Assembly (NCBI RefSeq): GCF_029868385.1
Contig: NZ_JARWNX010000062.1
Location: 248,001 to 312,000, forward strand
Direction of reading: 5' to 3'
Source: Nocardia cyriacigeorgica
GTDB taxonomy: Bacteria > Actinomycetota > Actinomycetes > Mycobacteriales > Mycobacteriaceae
DNA: 64,000 nucleotides
The notes under the pieces are model-generated. The model had not been told where the DNA came from. It did no database searches and saw only the letters and a list, made by a program, of their open reading frames with translations. Both the position numbers and the translations under genes were made by a program. Positions 1 to 7,635 of this stretch are shown piece by piece; position 1 is the stretch's first letter, and each line of letters opens with the position of its first letter.

Positions 1-119
1 GTACACCACCGAGTTGAATCGGGTGTGCGGCTTGCCGTGACGGCTCGGCATCGTCGGCGCGGGTCGCTGCCGCCTCGTACCGAGCGTGGCTCGACCACCG
101 CGCTGACACGGATCGGCGT

Positions 120-797
120 CTAGCCCGAGGACACCGACGCCGACCAGGCCGCGAATGCGCTCGGATTACGCGTCTGTAGCAGCACTCGCCCCGGCCCGGT
201 GAAGTCGAACACCAGTCCCTCACCGGATTTCAGCGACTGAATCGATCGACCGGACACGGCACGGCGGATGGTGAAGTTCATGGCCAGGTCGTAGGCGACG
301 ACGTGTCCGGTGTCGATGGTGATCGGTTCGCCGGGTTGCAGGTCGATGACGTCGATCGCGCCGAACACGCCAACGACCACCTCCCCTTCGCCGTGCGCCC
401 GCAGACCGAAACCGCCCTCACCGCCGAACAGGTTCGCAAACCCGCCCCATTTGCTTTCCACCTGCACGCCATGGGAATTGGCGATCCAGCCGCCGCGGCT
501 GATGAAGAAGGGGCGGTCGGGTTGGATGGTCAACGGCAGCATGTCACCGGGCAGCGAGGGGGCCACATCCACCCAGCCGCCCTGCGGTGGCGCGGTGAAG
601 GTGGAGATGAAGAACGATTCACCCGCCAGCATCGACCGTTTGATACCGGCGAAGATGCCGCCTTCGGCCTTGGCCTGCAACGTGACACCCGCCGAATGCG
701 CCACCATGGCACCGCTTTCGACCCGCATCGGCTCATTGCCCGCGAGGAAACATCTGGCGACGGCGGAGGCCGGACTGTGGCGCAACTGTACCTTCAT
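120..797 (-). CDS. AIM24 / TIGR00266 family protein
   Basis: Protein of 225 residues, rich in Gly and beta-strand-forming stretches, with the repeated short glycine motifs (EGGIFAGIKR, GEGGFGLRAHGEG) typical of the AIM24 / TIGR00266 family. Bacterial members are soluble double-beta-barrel-like proteins of unknown function; the yeast homologue is mitochondrial. No signal peptide or membrane helix is visible. It starts at ATG 797 and ends with TAG next to the left edge of the window. The 82-base gap to the next gene, on the same strand, shows no clear terminator. The family call is fairly secure; the cellular role is unknown. Confidence 0.8.
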   Translation of the reverse strand: MKVQLRHSPASAVARCFLAGNEPMRVESGAMVAHSAGVTLQAKAEGGIFAGIKRSMLAGESFFISTFTAPPQGGWVDVAPSLPGDMLPLTIQPDRPFFISRGGWIANSHGVQVESKWGGFANLFGGEGGFGLRAHGEGEVVVGVFGAIDVIDLQPGEPITIDTGHVVAYDLAMNFTIRRAVSGRSIQSLKSGEGLVFDFTGPGRVLLQTRNPSAFAAWSASVSSG

Positions 798-879
798 GTC
801 CGCCGACCCTACCGGCCCCGATCACCGCAGGTCATCACCCTCGAGGCCGATACGGCATCGTCATCGCGGCGTATGCGGA

Positions 880-1194
880 TCAGTGCACGATCACCTGCCA
901 GGTCTGCATGGAGAACGGCAGATCGCAACTGGTCCAGGACTGTTGCGCGCCGAATGCCGGATTGCCCCACCGCTCGTAGCTGCTGAACCATGACCACCAC
1001 GCCCAGCAGGTCACCCGGACTTGATGCCAGACCGGCCCACCGCACTGCGAGTAGGCCGCCGTGCCCGCGACCGGATTGACCGAACAGAACGCGCCCGGTT
1101 GCGCCTGGGCGGGTGCGGCGCCGAGGACGCCCGCCGCCCCGATGAGTGCCGCGGCAGATGCGCTGACGGCGAGTTTCTTGACGATCGAGTGCAT
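880..1194 (-). CDS. Small secreted Cys/Trp-rich protein
   Basis: A 104-residue protein with a clear Sec signal peptide: KK near the N-terminus, a hydrophobic Ala-rich core, and an AQA cleavage site at about residues 29-31. The mature part is about 73 residues, with four cysteines (FCS, QCG, TCW, SCD) and many tryptophans, which suggests a compact disulfide-bonded extracellular protein. I do not recognise a named family; similar orphan secreted proteins are common in Nocardia and Rhodococcus. The start ATG 1194 is preceded by GGGAGG, a good ribosome binding site. No operon partner is evident. Confidence 0.75.
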   Translation of the reverse strand: MHSIVKKLAVSASAAALIGAAGVLGAAPAQAQPGAFCSVNPVAGTAAYSQCGGPVWHQVRVTCWAWWSWFSSYERWGNPAFGAQQSWTSCDLPFSMQTWQVIVH

Positions 1195-1444
1195 GACAAC
1201 CTCCCACCGGCGTGGGGCTCGACGCCCCGACCCGTTGCAGGCCCACGCTCGATTCGGCTACGGATCGAGACCTTCCCGATCCGCGATGACATGATCTACA
1301 TCACACATCGATCGGCCGTTGTTACAGCTCATTCGCCTTATGGCATCGCCGCAGCAATCGAGGCGTCACACCTCATGAAGCACTACGAACTGCACTGACG
1401 CCAGCCATCTCACCTCGACGCCGGAAGAAGATCAGCCACCGGCA

Positions 1445-1801
1445 TCAATCCAGCGACCGCAGCGACTCCTCGTCACGAGCAACGACCGCCGCACCACCGG
1501 CGGTGAACACGATGGGCCGCTGAATCAACGCCGGATTGGCCGCCAACGCCTCGATCCAGCGCTCCCGTTCGGCGGCGGTCCGGCCCCAGCCCGAGATCCC
1601 GAGTTCCTTGGCGACCGGTTCGCCGGTGCGGGTGATATCCCACGGCTCGGCACCGAGCTTCGCGAGCACCGCACGTAATTCGTCGGCGGTCGGCGGATCG
1701 TCCAGATACCGGCGCACCGTGTACTCGGCGCCGCCCTCCTCCAGGTGCGCGAGCGCCGCACGACTCTTACTGCATCGCGGGTTGTGCCAGATCTCGGTCA
1801 T
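1445..1801 (-). CDS. arsC: ArsC family (arsenate reductase-like) protein
   Basis: About 118 residues with the ArsC/Spx thioredoxin-like fold signature: NPRCSKSRAAL near the N-terminus (redox or catalytic Cys), a central region on WDITRTGEPVAKELG, and the C-terminal IQRPIV motif carrying the substrate-contacting Arg. Glutaredoxin-dependent ArsC reduces arsenate to arsenite. No arsenite exporter or ArsR lies nearby, so a housekeeping thiol-oxidoreductase role is equally possible. ATG 1801 is preferred over the GTG two codons upstream. A TAGGCT hexamer lies a few bases upstream, so the transcript may be leaderless. Confidence 0.85.
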   Translation of the reverse strand: MTEIWHNPRCSKSRAALAHLEEGGAEYTVRRYLDDPPTADELRAVLAKLGAEPWDITRTGEPVAKELGISGWGRTAAERERWIEALAANPALIQRPIVFTAGGAAVVARDEESLRSLD

Positions 1802-1941
1802 GGCCACAGCCTAATCCGCGGGGTGGGTCGCCTCGGGGCTCGGTGACAGGTGCATCCACTCCGGCCACAGCACCGACCACGGTTCCCGCGGGTTCGAACA
1901 CTTCCAGAGCGCGACCTGGACCGCGGTCGAGCAGGGCTCGC

Positions 1942-2334
1942 TTACCCGTCCAGTCGGATCCGAATGCCCGCCATGCGCTCGGAGCCCCCGCGTAGCCTGC
2001 TGCCCAGCAGCCCGACCCGCGCGACCAGCCCGTACTTGCGTTTCATCAGAACGGTGAAGTGCGCACTCGCGTCCGGCGCCAGCACTTCGGCGAATCCGGG
2101 CACCGAGGCGCCGAGCGGTGTGCCGCGCCAGTCGCAGGAGGCGACCGTCACCCGGCCCCCGTTGCGGATCCGCTTCACCTTGCCGGTGTCCGCTGCGCTC
2201 CACACCGCCAGCGCCTGGCCGTCGCGCATCACCCAGACCGGGGTGGCGACCGCCCTACCGTCCCGGCGAAATGTGGTGAGGAGCAGATACTTACCGGCCG
2301 CCAACTCGCTCAGCACCGTGTCGATGTGTTCCAT
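1942..2334 (-). CDS. PPOX-class F420-dependent oxidoreductase
   Basis: A 130-residue split-barrel protein of the pyridoxamine 5'-phosphate oxidase superfamily, of the small F420-binding type common in actinobacteria (Rv1155-like). Visible features are an N-terminal helix, the strand pair LLLTTFRRDG / ATPVWVM, and the cofactor-side motif KVKRIRN. It presumably reduces a small substrate with F420H2; the substrate is unknown. It is divergent from a membrane protein gene, and a CTAAC-N2-GTTAG operator lies 10 bases upstream of its start. The neighbouring TetR gene carries the same operator, so it is probably TetR-repressed. Confidence 0.8.
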   Translation of the reverse strand: MEHIDTVLSELAAGKYLLLTTFRRDGRAVATPVWVMRDGQALAVWSAADTGKVKRIRNGGRVTVASCDWRGTPLGASVPGFAEVLAPDASAHFTVLMKRKYGLVARVGLLGSRLRGGSERMAGIRIRLDG

Positions 2335-2343
2335 GGCAATATT

Positions 2344-2355
2344 CTAACCAGTTAG
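2344..2355. promoter_or_regulatory. Probable TetR operator, copy 1
   Basis: CTAACCAGTTAG is a perfect 5-2-5 inverted repeat in the divergent promoter region between the PPOX gene (start 2334) and the membrane protein gene (start 2416). A second copy with the same half-sites lies at 2964-2975, directly before the TetR gene at 2987. Repeated occurrence next to a TetR gene is the usual sign of its operator. Confidence 0.7.
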
Positions 2356-2415
2356 TTAAGTTGGTCGTCGTGGGCGCAGCCAGCGGTGCGCACGATGCAG
2401 CTGAAGGGAATCCGT

Positions 2416-2928
2416 ATGGGGCGATTCGCCTGGACCCTGCTCGCGGGCTTCGCGCTCGGCACCCCCGCGGTCCCCATCGGCCTCTCGCTCTCCCTACCTG
2501 GCCCGGTCGCGCTGCTCGCGGTACTACTGGGGGCGGCATGCTGCGTCGTCTTCGCGGTATTCGCCATGGAACGCGTCCGGGTGTACTGGAAATCCTGGCG
2601 TGTCCGCTGGAATTCGGCCGCCGTGCCAGCCGGTTCGGCGAACGGCGCGGTCGCCGTCGATGCCGCTCTCGCAGCGACACCCGACGACGCCCGCCTCTCC
2701 GGCGGCGCGGGGCGACGGGCACGGCGAGTCCTCGACCGGTACGGCGTGATCGGCTTCGGTATCGCGGGACCCGCCCTCTTCGGCACCTGGGGCTCAGCCC
2801 TGCTCGGTGCCGCCCTCGGCATCCCCCGCTGGCGGCTGATCGGCTGGCTGATGGCCGGGATCGTCCTGTGGTGCACGGTGCTGCTCTTCGCGGCGGACGC
2901 GGCCTTCGCCGTCTTCGGGATCGGCTGA
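2416..2928 (+). CDS. Putative multi-pass membrane protein
   Basis: About 170 residues with roughly four hydrophobic segments: near residues 5-25, 30-50, an internal Gly/Ala/Leu-rich pair around 105-135, and one close to the C-terminus. A basic loop (RVYWKSWRVRW) follows the second segment. ATG 2416 is chosen because AAGGGA sits six bases upstream; an in-frame GTG at 2386 is possible but has no such site. No known family was recognised. Its place between two identical TetR operators suggests it belongs to the TetR-controlled unit, for example as an exporter or membrane stress protein. That is inference from context only. Confidence 0.65.
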   Translation: MGRFAWTLLAGFALGTPAVPIGLSLSLPGPVALLAVLLGAACCVVFAVFAMERVRVYWKSWRVRWNSAAVPAGSANGAVAVDAALAATPDDARLSGGAGRRARRVLDRYGVIGFGIAGPALFGTWGSALLGAALGIPRWRLIGWLMAGIVLWCTVLLFAADAAFAVFGIG

Positions 2929-2963
2929 CACGGCGGATCGGCGGGCCGCCCGCGAGGGCGCAA

Positions 2964-2975
2964 CTAACTGGTTAG
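2964..2975. promoter_or_regulatory. Probable TetR operator, copy 2 (autoregulation)
   Basis: CTAACTGGTTAG, the same half-sites as 2344-2355, extended here to a 6-2-6 inverted repeat (ACTAAC-TG-GTTAGT). It ends 11 bases before the TetR start codon, so the regulator probably represses itself. Confidence 0.7.
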
Positions 2976-2986
2976 TCCCGATTACG

Positions 2987-3547
2987 ATGGCCGATATGTC
3001 CCGAGCCGACGCCACCAAGGCCCGCATCCTCCAGGCCGCCACCGACGAGTTCGCCACATACGGAATCGCCGGAGCCCGGGTGGACCGGATCGCCAAGACG
3101 GCGGCGGCCAACAAGAACCTCATCTATGTCTATTTCTGTAGCAAAGAGCAACTCTTCGACGCTGTCCTCGACGCCCACGTCACCCACGGCCTGGACTCGG
3201 TCCCCTTCACCCCCGACGACCTGCCCGAATACGCGGGACGGATCTTCGACTACTGCCAGCAGCACCCCGAGGTCATCCGACTGGCCACCTGGCACCGCCT
3301 GGAGCGCGCCGACCGGGACCTCGCCGGCACGTCGCCGACGCGCGCGGCCAAGCTGGAGGCGCTTGCCGCAGTGCAGAAGAAGAGCGGCGTGGGCTCCGAC
3401 TTCTCCCCCGCAGCGCTGCTGACCTTCGTCCTGAGCATTGCTCTTGCATGGAACCCGAGCAATGTCACCAGCATGCCCGCCGCCGAGGCCGAGAGCGCCG
3501 ACGACCGCCGGCGCGCGATCGTCGAAGCCGTGCGTCGCCTCCTCTGA
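2987..3547 (+). CDS. TetR family transcriptional regulator
   Basis: 186 residues. The N-terminal helix-turn-helix is typical of TetR (KARILQAATDEFATYGIAGARVDRIAK, then NKNLIYVYFCSKEQLF), with the tyrosine-rich recognition helix at about residues 35-50. The C-terminal two thirds is the all-helical ligand-binding domain, which is not family-specific to the eye. The divergent PPOX oxidoreductase and membrane protein share its operator sequence and are the likely targets. ATG 2987 is used; a second ATG four codons later is also possible. Confidence 0.9.
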   Translation: MADMSRADATKARILQAATDEFATYGIAGARVDRIAKTAAANKNLIYVYFCSKEQLFDAVLDAHVTHGLDSVPFTPDDLPEYAGRIFDYCQQHPEVIRLATWHRLERADRDLAGTSPTRAAKLEALAAVQKKSGVGSDFSPAALLTFVLSIALAWNPSNVTSMPAAEAESADDRRRAIVEAVRRLL

Positions 3548-3734
3548 GCACACTCGGACGATCGAGGTCGACATCGTTCGAGCCTCCGCGCGGCAACACA
3601 CCAAAACGCCCATGGCTGAGCGAGTTACGAGCTGTTCATGCCAACGCTGGTCCGAAATGCCAGCCGGGCCTACTCCTCGACAGTTGATGCGATCCCCCTC
3701 ACGGCGTAGGGACCTCGTTCACGAAGCGAGGACA

Positions 3735-3777
3735 GCCGACAGGGGCCACGCCCTCGTAGAACGTGACCCCTGCCGGC
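3735..3777 (-). terminator. Hairpin terminator of the small peptide gene
   Basis: Arms 3735-3750 and 3762-3777 form a 16-bp stem around an 11-base loop. Read on the plus strand there are two A/C mismatches; read as minus-strand RNA both become G-U pairs, so the stem is complete only in that direction. This supports leftward transcription from the 27-codon ORF ending at 3796. There is no U-tract, as is common in actinobacteria. Confidence 0.65.
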
Positions 3778-3795
3778 TCGCCGAGGACGCGGAAA

Positions 3796-3879
3796 CTATC
3801 CCGCGCTACCGCTGGACAGCAGCTCCAGGATCGTCTTGATCAGCACTTCGGCCAGGAAATCCGACGCGGAACCGGACAT
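3796..3879 (-). CDS. Putative 27-residue amphipathic peptide
   Basis: A short frame starts at ATG 3879, with a near-perfect AAGGAG ribosome binding site six bases upstream, and ends with TAG. The product is a charged, amphipathic helix (core SDFLAEVLIKTILELLSS) flanked by Ser/Gly ends, with no signal peptide. Third codon positions are strongly G/C, as in real genes here. A minus-strand-specific hairpin follows 18 bases after the stop. In size and character it resembles bacterial small amphipathic peptides such as corynebacterial PorA/PorH channel peptides or phenol-soluble modulins. That is analogy, not homology. It lies alone in a 650-base stretch between the TetR gene and mpa. Confidence 0.5.
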   Translation of the reverse strand: MSGSASDFLAEVLIKTILELLSSGSAG

Positions 3880-4163
3880 GATGACTCCTTCATCTCGATC
3901 GGGCGCAACCCCGCTGCGCCCGCTATCTGAAGCATGAACGATTCAGATTTTCCGCGTGCCCGGTTTCGCCAACCGAGATACTGAGCCCTCCATCGACCGG
4001 GCCGCGCAGCCGCCATCCGCCTGCGGTTATAGCTGGACAATCGCCCAGTGTTGTACATCACAGCACCCGAGGAGCCGCGCCTCACGTAGTCGCGGCAGAC
4101 GATCGACACCGGCATTCTCACCGAGTGCGTCGACGCCGACGGGTGCGGACGGGCCGTCACACA

Positions 4164-4198
4164 CCGAGGCCGCGCTCCCACAGGAAGCGCGGCCTCGG
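4164..4198 (-). terminator. Terminator of mpa
   Basis: Perfect 13-bp inverted repeat (CCGAGGCCGCGCT, 9-base loop, complementary arm) ending 12 bases beyond the mpa stop codon. It lacks a U-tract. It indicates that mpa is not cotranscribed with anything to its left. Confidence 0.75.
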
Positions 4199-4210
4199 CT
4201 CGAACCAGAT

Positions 4211-5971
4211 CTACAGGTACTGACCGGTATTCGACTCGGTGTCGATCGCGCGGCTGGCACTGGCGTTCTTGCCGGTGACCAAGGTGCGGATGTAGACGAT
4301 CCGTTCGCCCTTCTTACCCGAGATACGTGCCCAGTCATCGGGATTCGTGGTGTTGGGCAGGTCCTCGTTCTCGGAGAACTCGTCCACGATCGAATCGTAG
4401 AGATGCTGGATGCGCAGCCCCGGATTGCCGGTGTCGAGCACCGCCTTGATGGCGTACTTCTTGGAGCGGTCCACGATGTTCTGGATCATGGCGCCGGAGT
4501 TGAAGTCCTTGAAGTACAGGACTTCCTTGTCACCGTTGGCGTAGGTGACCTCCAGGAAGCGGTTGTCCTCGCTCTCGGCGTACATCCGGTCCACCACCCG
4601 CTCGATCATCGCGCGGATGCAGGCGCCCTTGTCGCCGTTGAACTCGTCCAGATCGTCGACGTGCAGGGGCAGCTGCTCGGTGAGGTACTTGGAGAAGATG
4701 TCCTGCGCCGATTCCGCGTCCGGCCGCTCGATCTTGATCTTGACGTCCAGACGCCCCGGACGCAGGATCGCGGGATCGATCATGTCCTCGCGGTTGGAGG
4801 CGCCGATCACGATCACGTTCTCCAGGCCCTCGACACCGTCGATCTCGCTCAACAGCTGCGGGACGACCGTGGTCTCCACATCCGAGGACACACCCGATCC
4901 GCGGGTGCGGAAGATCGAGTCCATCTCATCGAAGAACACGATCACCGGCGTACCTTCGGATGCCTTCTCCCGCGCACGCTGGAAGATGATCCGAATATGG
5001 CGCTCGGTCTCACCGACGAACTTGTTCAGCAGCTCCGGGCCCTTGATGTTGAGGAAGAAGGACTTGGCCTCCTTGGCATCCTCACCGCGGGCCTCGGCGA
5101 TCTTCTTGGCCAGGGAATTGGCCACCGCCTTGGCGATGAGCGTCTTACCGCAGCCCGGCGGACCGTAGAGCAGCACACCCTTGGGTGGGCGCAGCGCGTA
5201 CTCGCGGAACAGATCCTTGTGCAGGAAGGGCAGCTCGACGGCGTCGCGGATCTGCTCGATCTGACGGCCGAGACCACCGATGTCGTTGTAATCGACATCG
5301 GGCACTTCCTCCAGCACCAGGTCCTCGACCTCGGCCTTGGGGATGCGCTCGAAGGCGAACCCGGCCTTGGTGTCGACCAGCAGTGAATCACCGGGACGCA
5401 GCCTGCGGATCGGTGCGTCCGGATCGTCGAGGTCGTCGACCTCGGCGACCTTGGCCAGCGGGCCCGACAGCCAGACGACGCGCTCCTCGTCGGCATGGCC
5501 GACCACGAGGGCACGGCGGCCGTCGTCGAGGATCTCACGCAACGTGCCGATCTCACCGACCGCGTCGAAATGTCCGGCCTCGACCACCGTCAGCGCCTCG
5601 TTCAGCCGTACGGACTGGCCGTACTCGAGGGTGTCGGTGTCGATATTGGGCGAACACGTCAACCGCATCTTGCGGCCGGAGGTGAACACGTCGACGGTCT
5701 GATCGTCGTAGGCGCCGATCAGGACGCCGTAACCACTCGGCGGCTGACCGAGCCGATCGACTTCCTCACGCAACGCGACCAATTGCTGGCGCGCCTCTTT
5801 GAGGGTGTCCATCAGCTTCGTATTGCGAATAGTCAGCGAATCGATGCGGGCTTCCAATTCCCGTGAACGATCCGGTGAATCCGCGAGTTGCCTCCGGAGT
5901 GCAGCCGCTTCGGCGCGCACCGCCTCGAGCTCTCTCCAGGCCGCCGAATCCGAATTCTCGATGGGGCTCAT
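4211..5971 (-). CDS. mpa: Proteasome-associated AAA ATPase Mpa/ARC
   Basis: 586 residues. The order is an N-terminal coiled coil (about residues 10-75, LEARIDSLTIRNTKLMDTL), tandem OB domains, then the AAA module with Walker A GPPGCGKT, Walker B VIVFFDEMDSI and arginine-finger region. The C-terminus is GQYL, the penultimate-Tyr motif that docks in the 20S proteasome. Mpa unfolds Pup-tagged proteins and feeds them to the proteasome. ATG 5971 is chosen because AGGAG lies six bases upstream; an ATG 22 codons earlier (6037) has no ribosome binding site. The usual dop-pup-prcBA partners are not to its left, where a terminator follows at once. Confidence 0.95.
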   Translation of the reverse strand: MSPIENSDSAAWRELEAVRAEAAALRRQLADSPDRSRELEARIDSLTIRNTKLMDTLKEARQQLVALREEVDRLGQPPSGYGVLIGAYDDQTVDVFTSGRKMRLTCSPNIDTDTLEYGQSVRLNEALTVVEAGHFDAVGEIGTLREILDDGRRALVVGHADEERVVWLSGPLAKVAEVDDLDDPDAPIRRLRPGDSLLVDTKAGFAFERIPKAEVEDLVLEEVPDVDYNDIGGLGRQIEQIRDAVELPFLHKDLFREYALRPPKGVLLYGPPGCGKTLIAKAVANSLAKKIAEARGEDAKEAKSFFLNIKGPELLNKFVGETERHIRIIFQRAREKASEGTPVIVFFDEMDSIFRTRGSGVSSDVETTVVPQLLSEIDGVEGLENVIVIGASNREDMIDPAILRPGRLDVKIKIERPDAESAQDIFSKYLTEQLPLHVDDLDEFNGDKGACIRAMIERVVDRMYAESEDNRFLEVTYANGDKEVLYFKDFNSGAMIQNIVDRSKKYAIKAVLDTGNPGLRIQHLYDSIVDEFSENEDLPNTTNPDDWARISGKKGERIVYIRTLVTGKNASASRAIDTESNTGQYL

Positions 5972-6150
5972 GTGCTGCTCCTCCCAGTCCCGGTCTATCA
6001 ACGCTACCGGGCGCGAACCGTTCTCGCTGTCCGACATGGTTTCGTGGTGATCACATCTAGGCAGCGCTCGTCGGCCGGAACGACCATGTTAGCCTGCCCT
6101 AACACATTACCGGTGAGCCCGCTCACCGACTAGCCGAAAGGTTGCCAGTC

Positions 6151-6672
6151 ATGCTCCTTCCCGTGAGGGCACTGCGCTTCTCCGTAGCCGCTGCCGCCGC
6201 CGTCGCCCTGTCGCTCGGCATGACCGCCTGCGGTTCCGATGACGACAGCAGCGACAGCGCCGCGACCAGCACCAGCGTTACCACCAGCGCCGCTGCCGCC
6301 GCCACCACCGGCGCCGAGAGCACGGGCGAAGCCCCCACCCCCGAGGCGCTCCAGGGTGTGCTCGACAGCCTGGCCGACCCCGCGGTTCCCACCGCCGAGA
6401 AGACCAAGCTGATCGTCAACGGCGAACAGCGCACCGCCAACATCGACCAGATGAACGCCGCGCTGGCGGGCTACGGCGAGCTCACCTTCGGCGTCACCGA
6501 TGTGACCACCGAGGGCACCACCGCCACCGCGCAGGTCGTCATCTCCTCCCCGAACGGCGCCGCCCCGGCCATGCCGTTGACCTGGGAGAACGTCGACGGC
6601 ACCTGGAAGCTGTCGGATGCGAGCGGCTGTATGCTGCTCGGCTTCGCGCAGGCGCCCTGCGTCCCCGCCTGA
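6151..6672 (+). CDS. LppK/MTB12-like lipoprotein
   Basis: 173 residues with a lipoprotein signal peptide: basic start, Ala-rich core, and lipobox MTAC at about residues 21-24. A low-complexity Ser/Thr/Ala linker is followed by a compact C-terminal domain of about 105 residues (PTPEALQGVLDSLADP ... GTWKLSDASGCMLL) like that of the low-molecular-weight antigen MTB12. It sits divergent to mpa, in the position of M. tuberculosis Rv2116 (lppK). It should be acylated and exposed on the outer face of the membrane. Function unknown. ATG 6151 has AAAGG nine bases upstream and is preferred to an upstream TTG. Confidence 0.8.
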   Translation: MLLPVRALRFSVAAAAAVALSLGMTACGSDDDSSDSAATSTSVTTSAAAAATTGAESTGEAPTPEALQGVLDSLADPAVPTAEKTKLIVNGEQRTANIDQMNAALAGYGELTFGVTDVTTEGTTATAQVVISSPNGAAPAMPLTWENVDGTWKLSDASGCMLLGFAQAPCVPA

Positions 6673-6699
6673 TCCGATCGAGGTCCGCGGCCCCAGTGT

Positions 6700-7533
6700 T
6701 CAGCCCTTCGAGGGCCGGCGCTGGGGCTTCGGGGTCACCGTGCCCTCGGCCAGTCTGCGGGCACTGACCAGGAACGCGGTATGGCCCTGCATCCGGTGCT
6801 CGGGCCGCACCGCCAGCCCGACGACATGCCAGCCGCGCACCATCGATTCCCAGGACCGCGGTTCGGTCCAGCATTGTTGCTCGCGCAGCGTTTCGACGAT
6901 CTTGGACAGCTGCGTCACCGTCGCCACGTAGACGATCAGCACACCGCCCGGCACCAGCGCCTTCGCCACCGCGGGCAGTGCGTCCCAGGGTGCGAGCATG
7001 TCGAGCACCACGCGATCGACGGGCGGACCGTCGTAGTTCGCGACATCACCGACGGTCAGCGACCAGTTCGCCGGACGTTCGCCGAAGAAGGTCTCCACAT
7101 TGCGTACGGCGTGCTCGGCGTGGTCGTCGCGGATTTCGTAGGACACCACCTCACCCTCGGGTCCGACGGCCCGCAGCAGCGAGCAGGTGAGCGCACCGGA
7201 GCCCGCACCGGCCTCCAGGACGCGCGCGCCGGGGAACATATCGCCCTCGTGCACGATCTGGGCGGCGTCCTTCGGGTAGATCACGGCCGCGCCGCGCGGC
7301 ATCGACAGCACATAGTCGACCAGCAGCGGGCGCAGCGCCAGATACGGGGTGCCGTTGGTCGAGGTCACCACGGTGCCCTCGTCGGTGCCGATCAGATCGT
7401 CGTGCTTGATCCCGCCGCGATGGGTGTGGAACTCCTTGCCCGGCTCCAGGAGCACGGTGTACAACCTGCCCTTGGCATCGGTCAGCTGCACCCGGTCACC
7501 GATGGTGAATGGCCCGGTCCGTCTGGCCGTCAT
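6700..7533 (-). CDS. trmI: tRNA (adenine-58-N1)-methyltransferase TrmI
   Basis: 277 residues. The small N-terminal beta domain (GPFTIGDRVQLTDAKGRLYTVLL) and the Rossmann methyltransferase domain with SAM motif I VLEAGAGSGALTCSLL (about residues 105-120) are those of TrmI. The enzyme makes m1A58 in the T-loop of tRNAs and is a homotetramer in relatives (Rv2118c). The later motif VVLDMLAPWDAL fits the family. ATG 7533 is preceded by GGAG four bases upstream. It is divergent from a RecB-like nuclease, as in M. tuberculosis. Confidence 0.93.
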   Translation of the reverse strand: MTARRTGPFTIGDRVQLTDAKGRLYTVLLEPGKEFHTHRGGIKHDDLIGTDEGTVVTSTNGTPYLALRPLLVDYVLSMPRGAAVIYPKDAAQIVHEGDMFPGARVLEAGAGSGALTCSLLRAVGPEGEVVSYEIRDDHAEHAVRNVETFFGERPANWSLTVGDVANYDGPPVDRVVLDMLAPWDALPAVAKALVPGGVLIVYVATVTQLSKIVETLREQQCWTEPRSWESMVRGWHVVGLAVRPEHRMQGHTAFLVSARRLAEGTVTPKPQRRPSKG

Positions 7534-7635
7534 GTATCTCCGTTCCGCGAAATGTCACTGTCGTCGCCGTAACCCGGCATGGTGGGCTGGTCGTCCATCG
7601 GCACCGTGTCGGTGCCGCCGGATAGCCTGCCAGGT

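Noticed and set aside
2..40. Possible 3' end of a plus-strand gene (YTTELNRVCGLP and stop)
   Set aside because: Only 12 codons are inside the window; nothing supports it beyond an open frame.
1808..1941. Minus-strand open tail with Trp-rich sequence (WKCSNPREPWSVLWPEW)
   Set aside because: No start codon with a ribosome binding site after the preceding gene's stop; only an internal ATG very near the end.
4211..6037. The upstream ATG at 6037 as start of mpa
   Set aside because: No ribosome binding site there, while ATG 5971 has AGGAG at the right distance and gives a family-like N-terminus.
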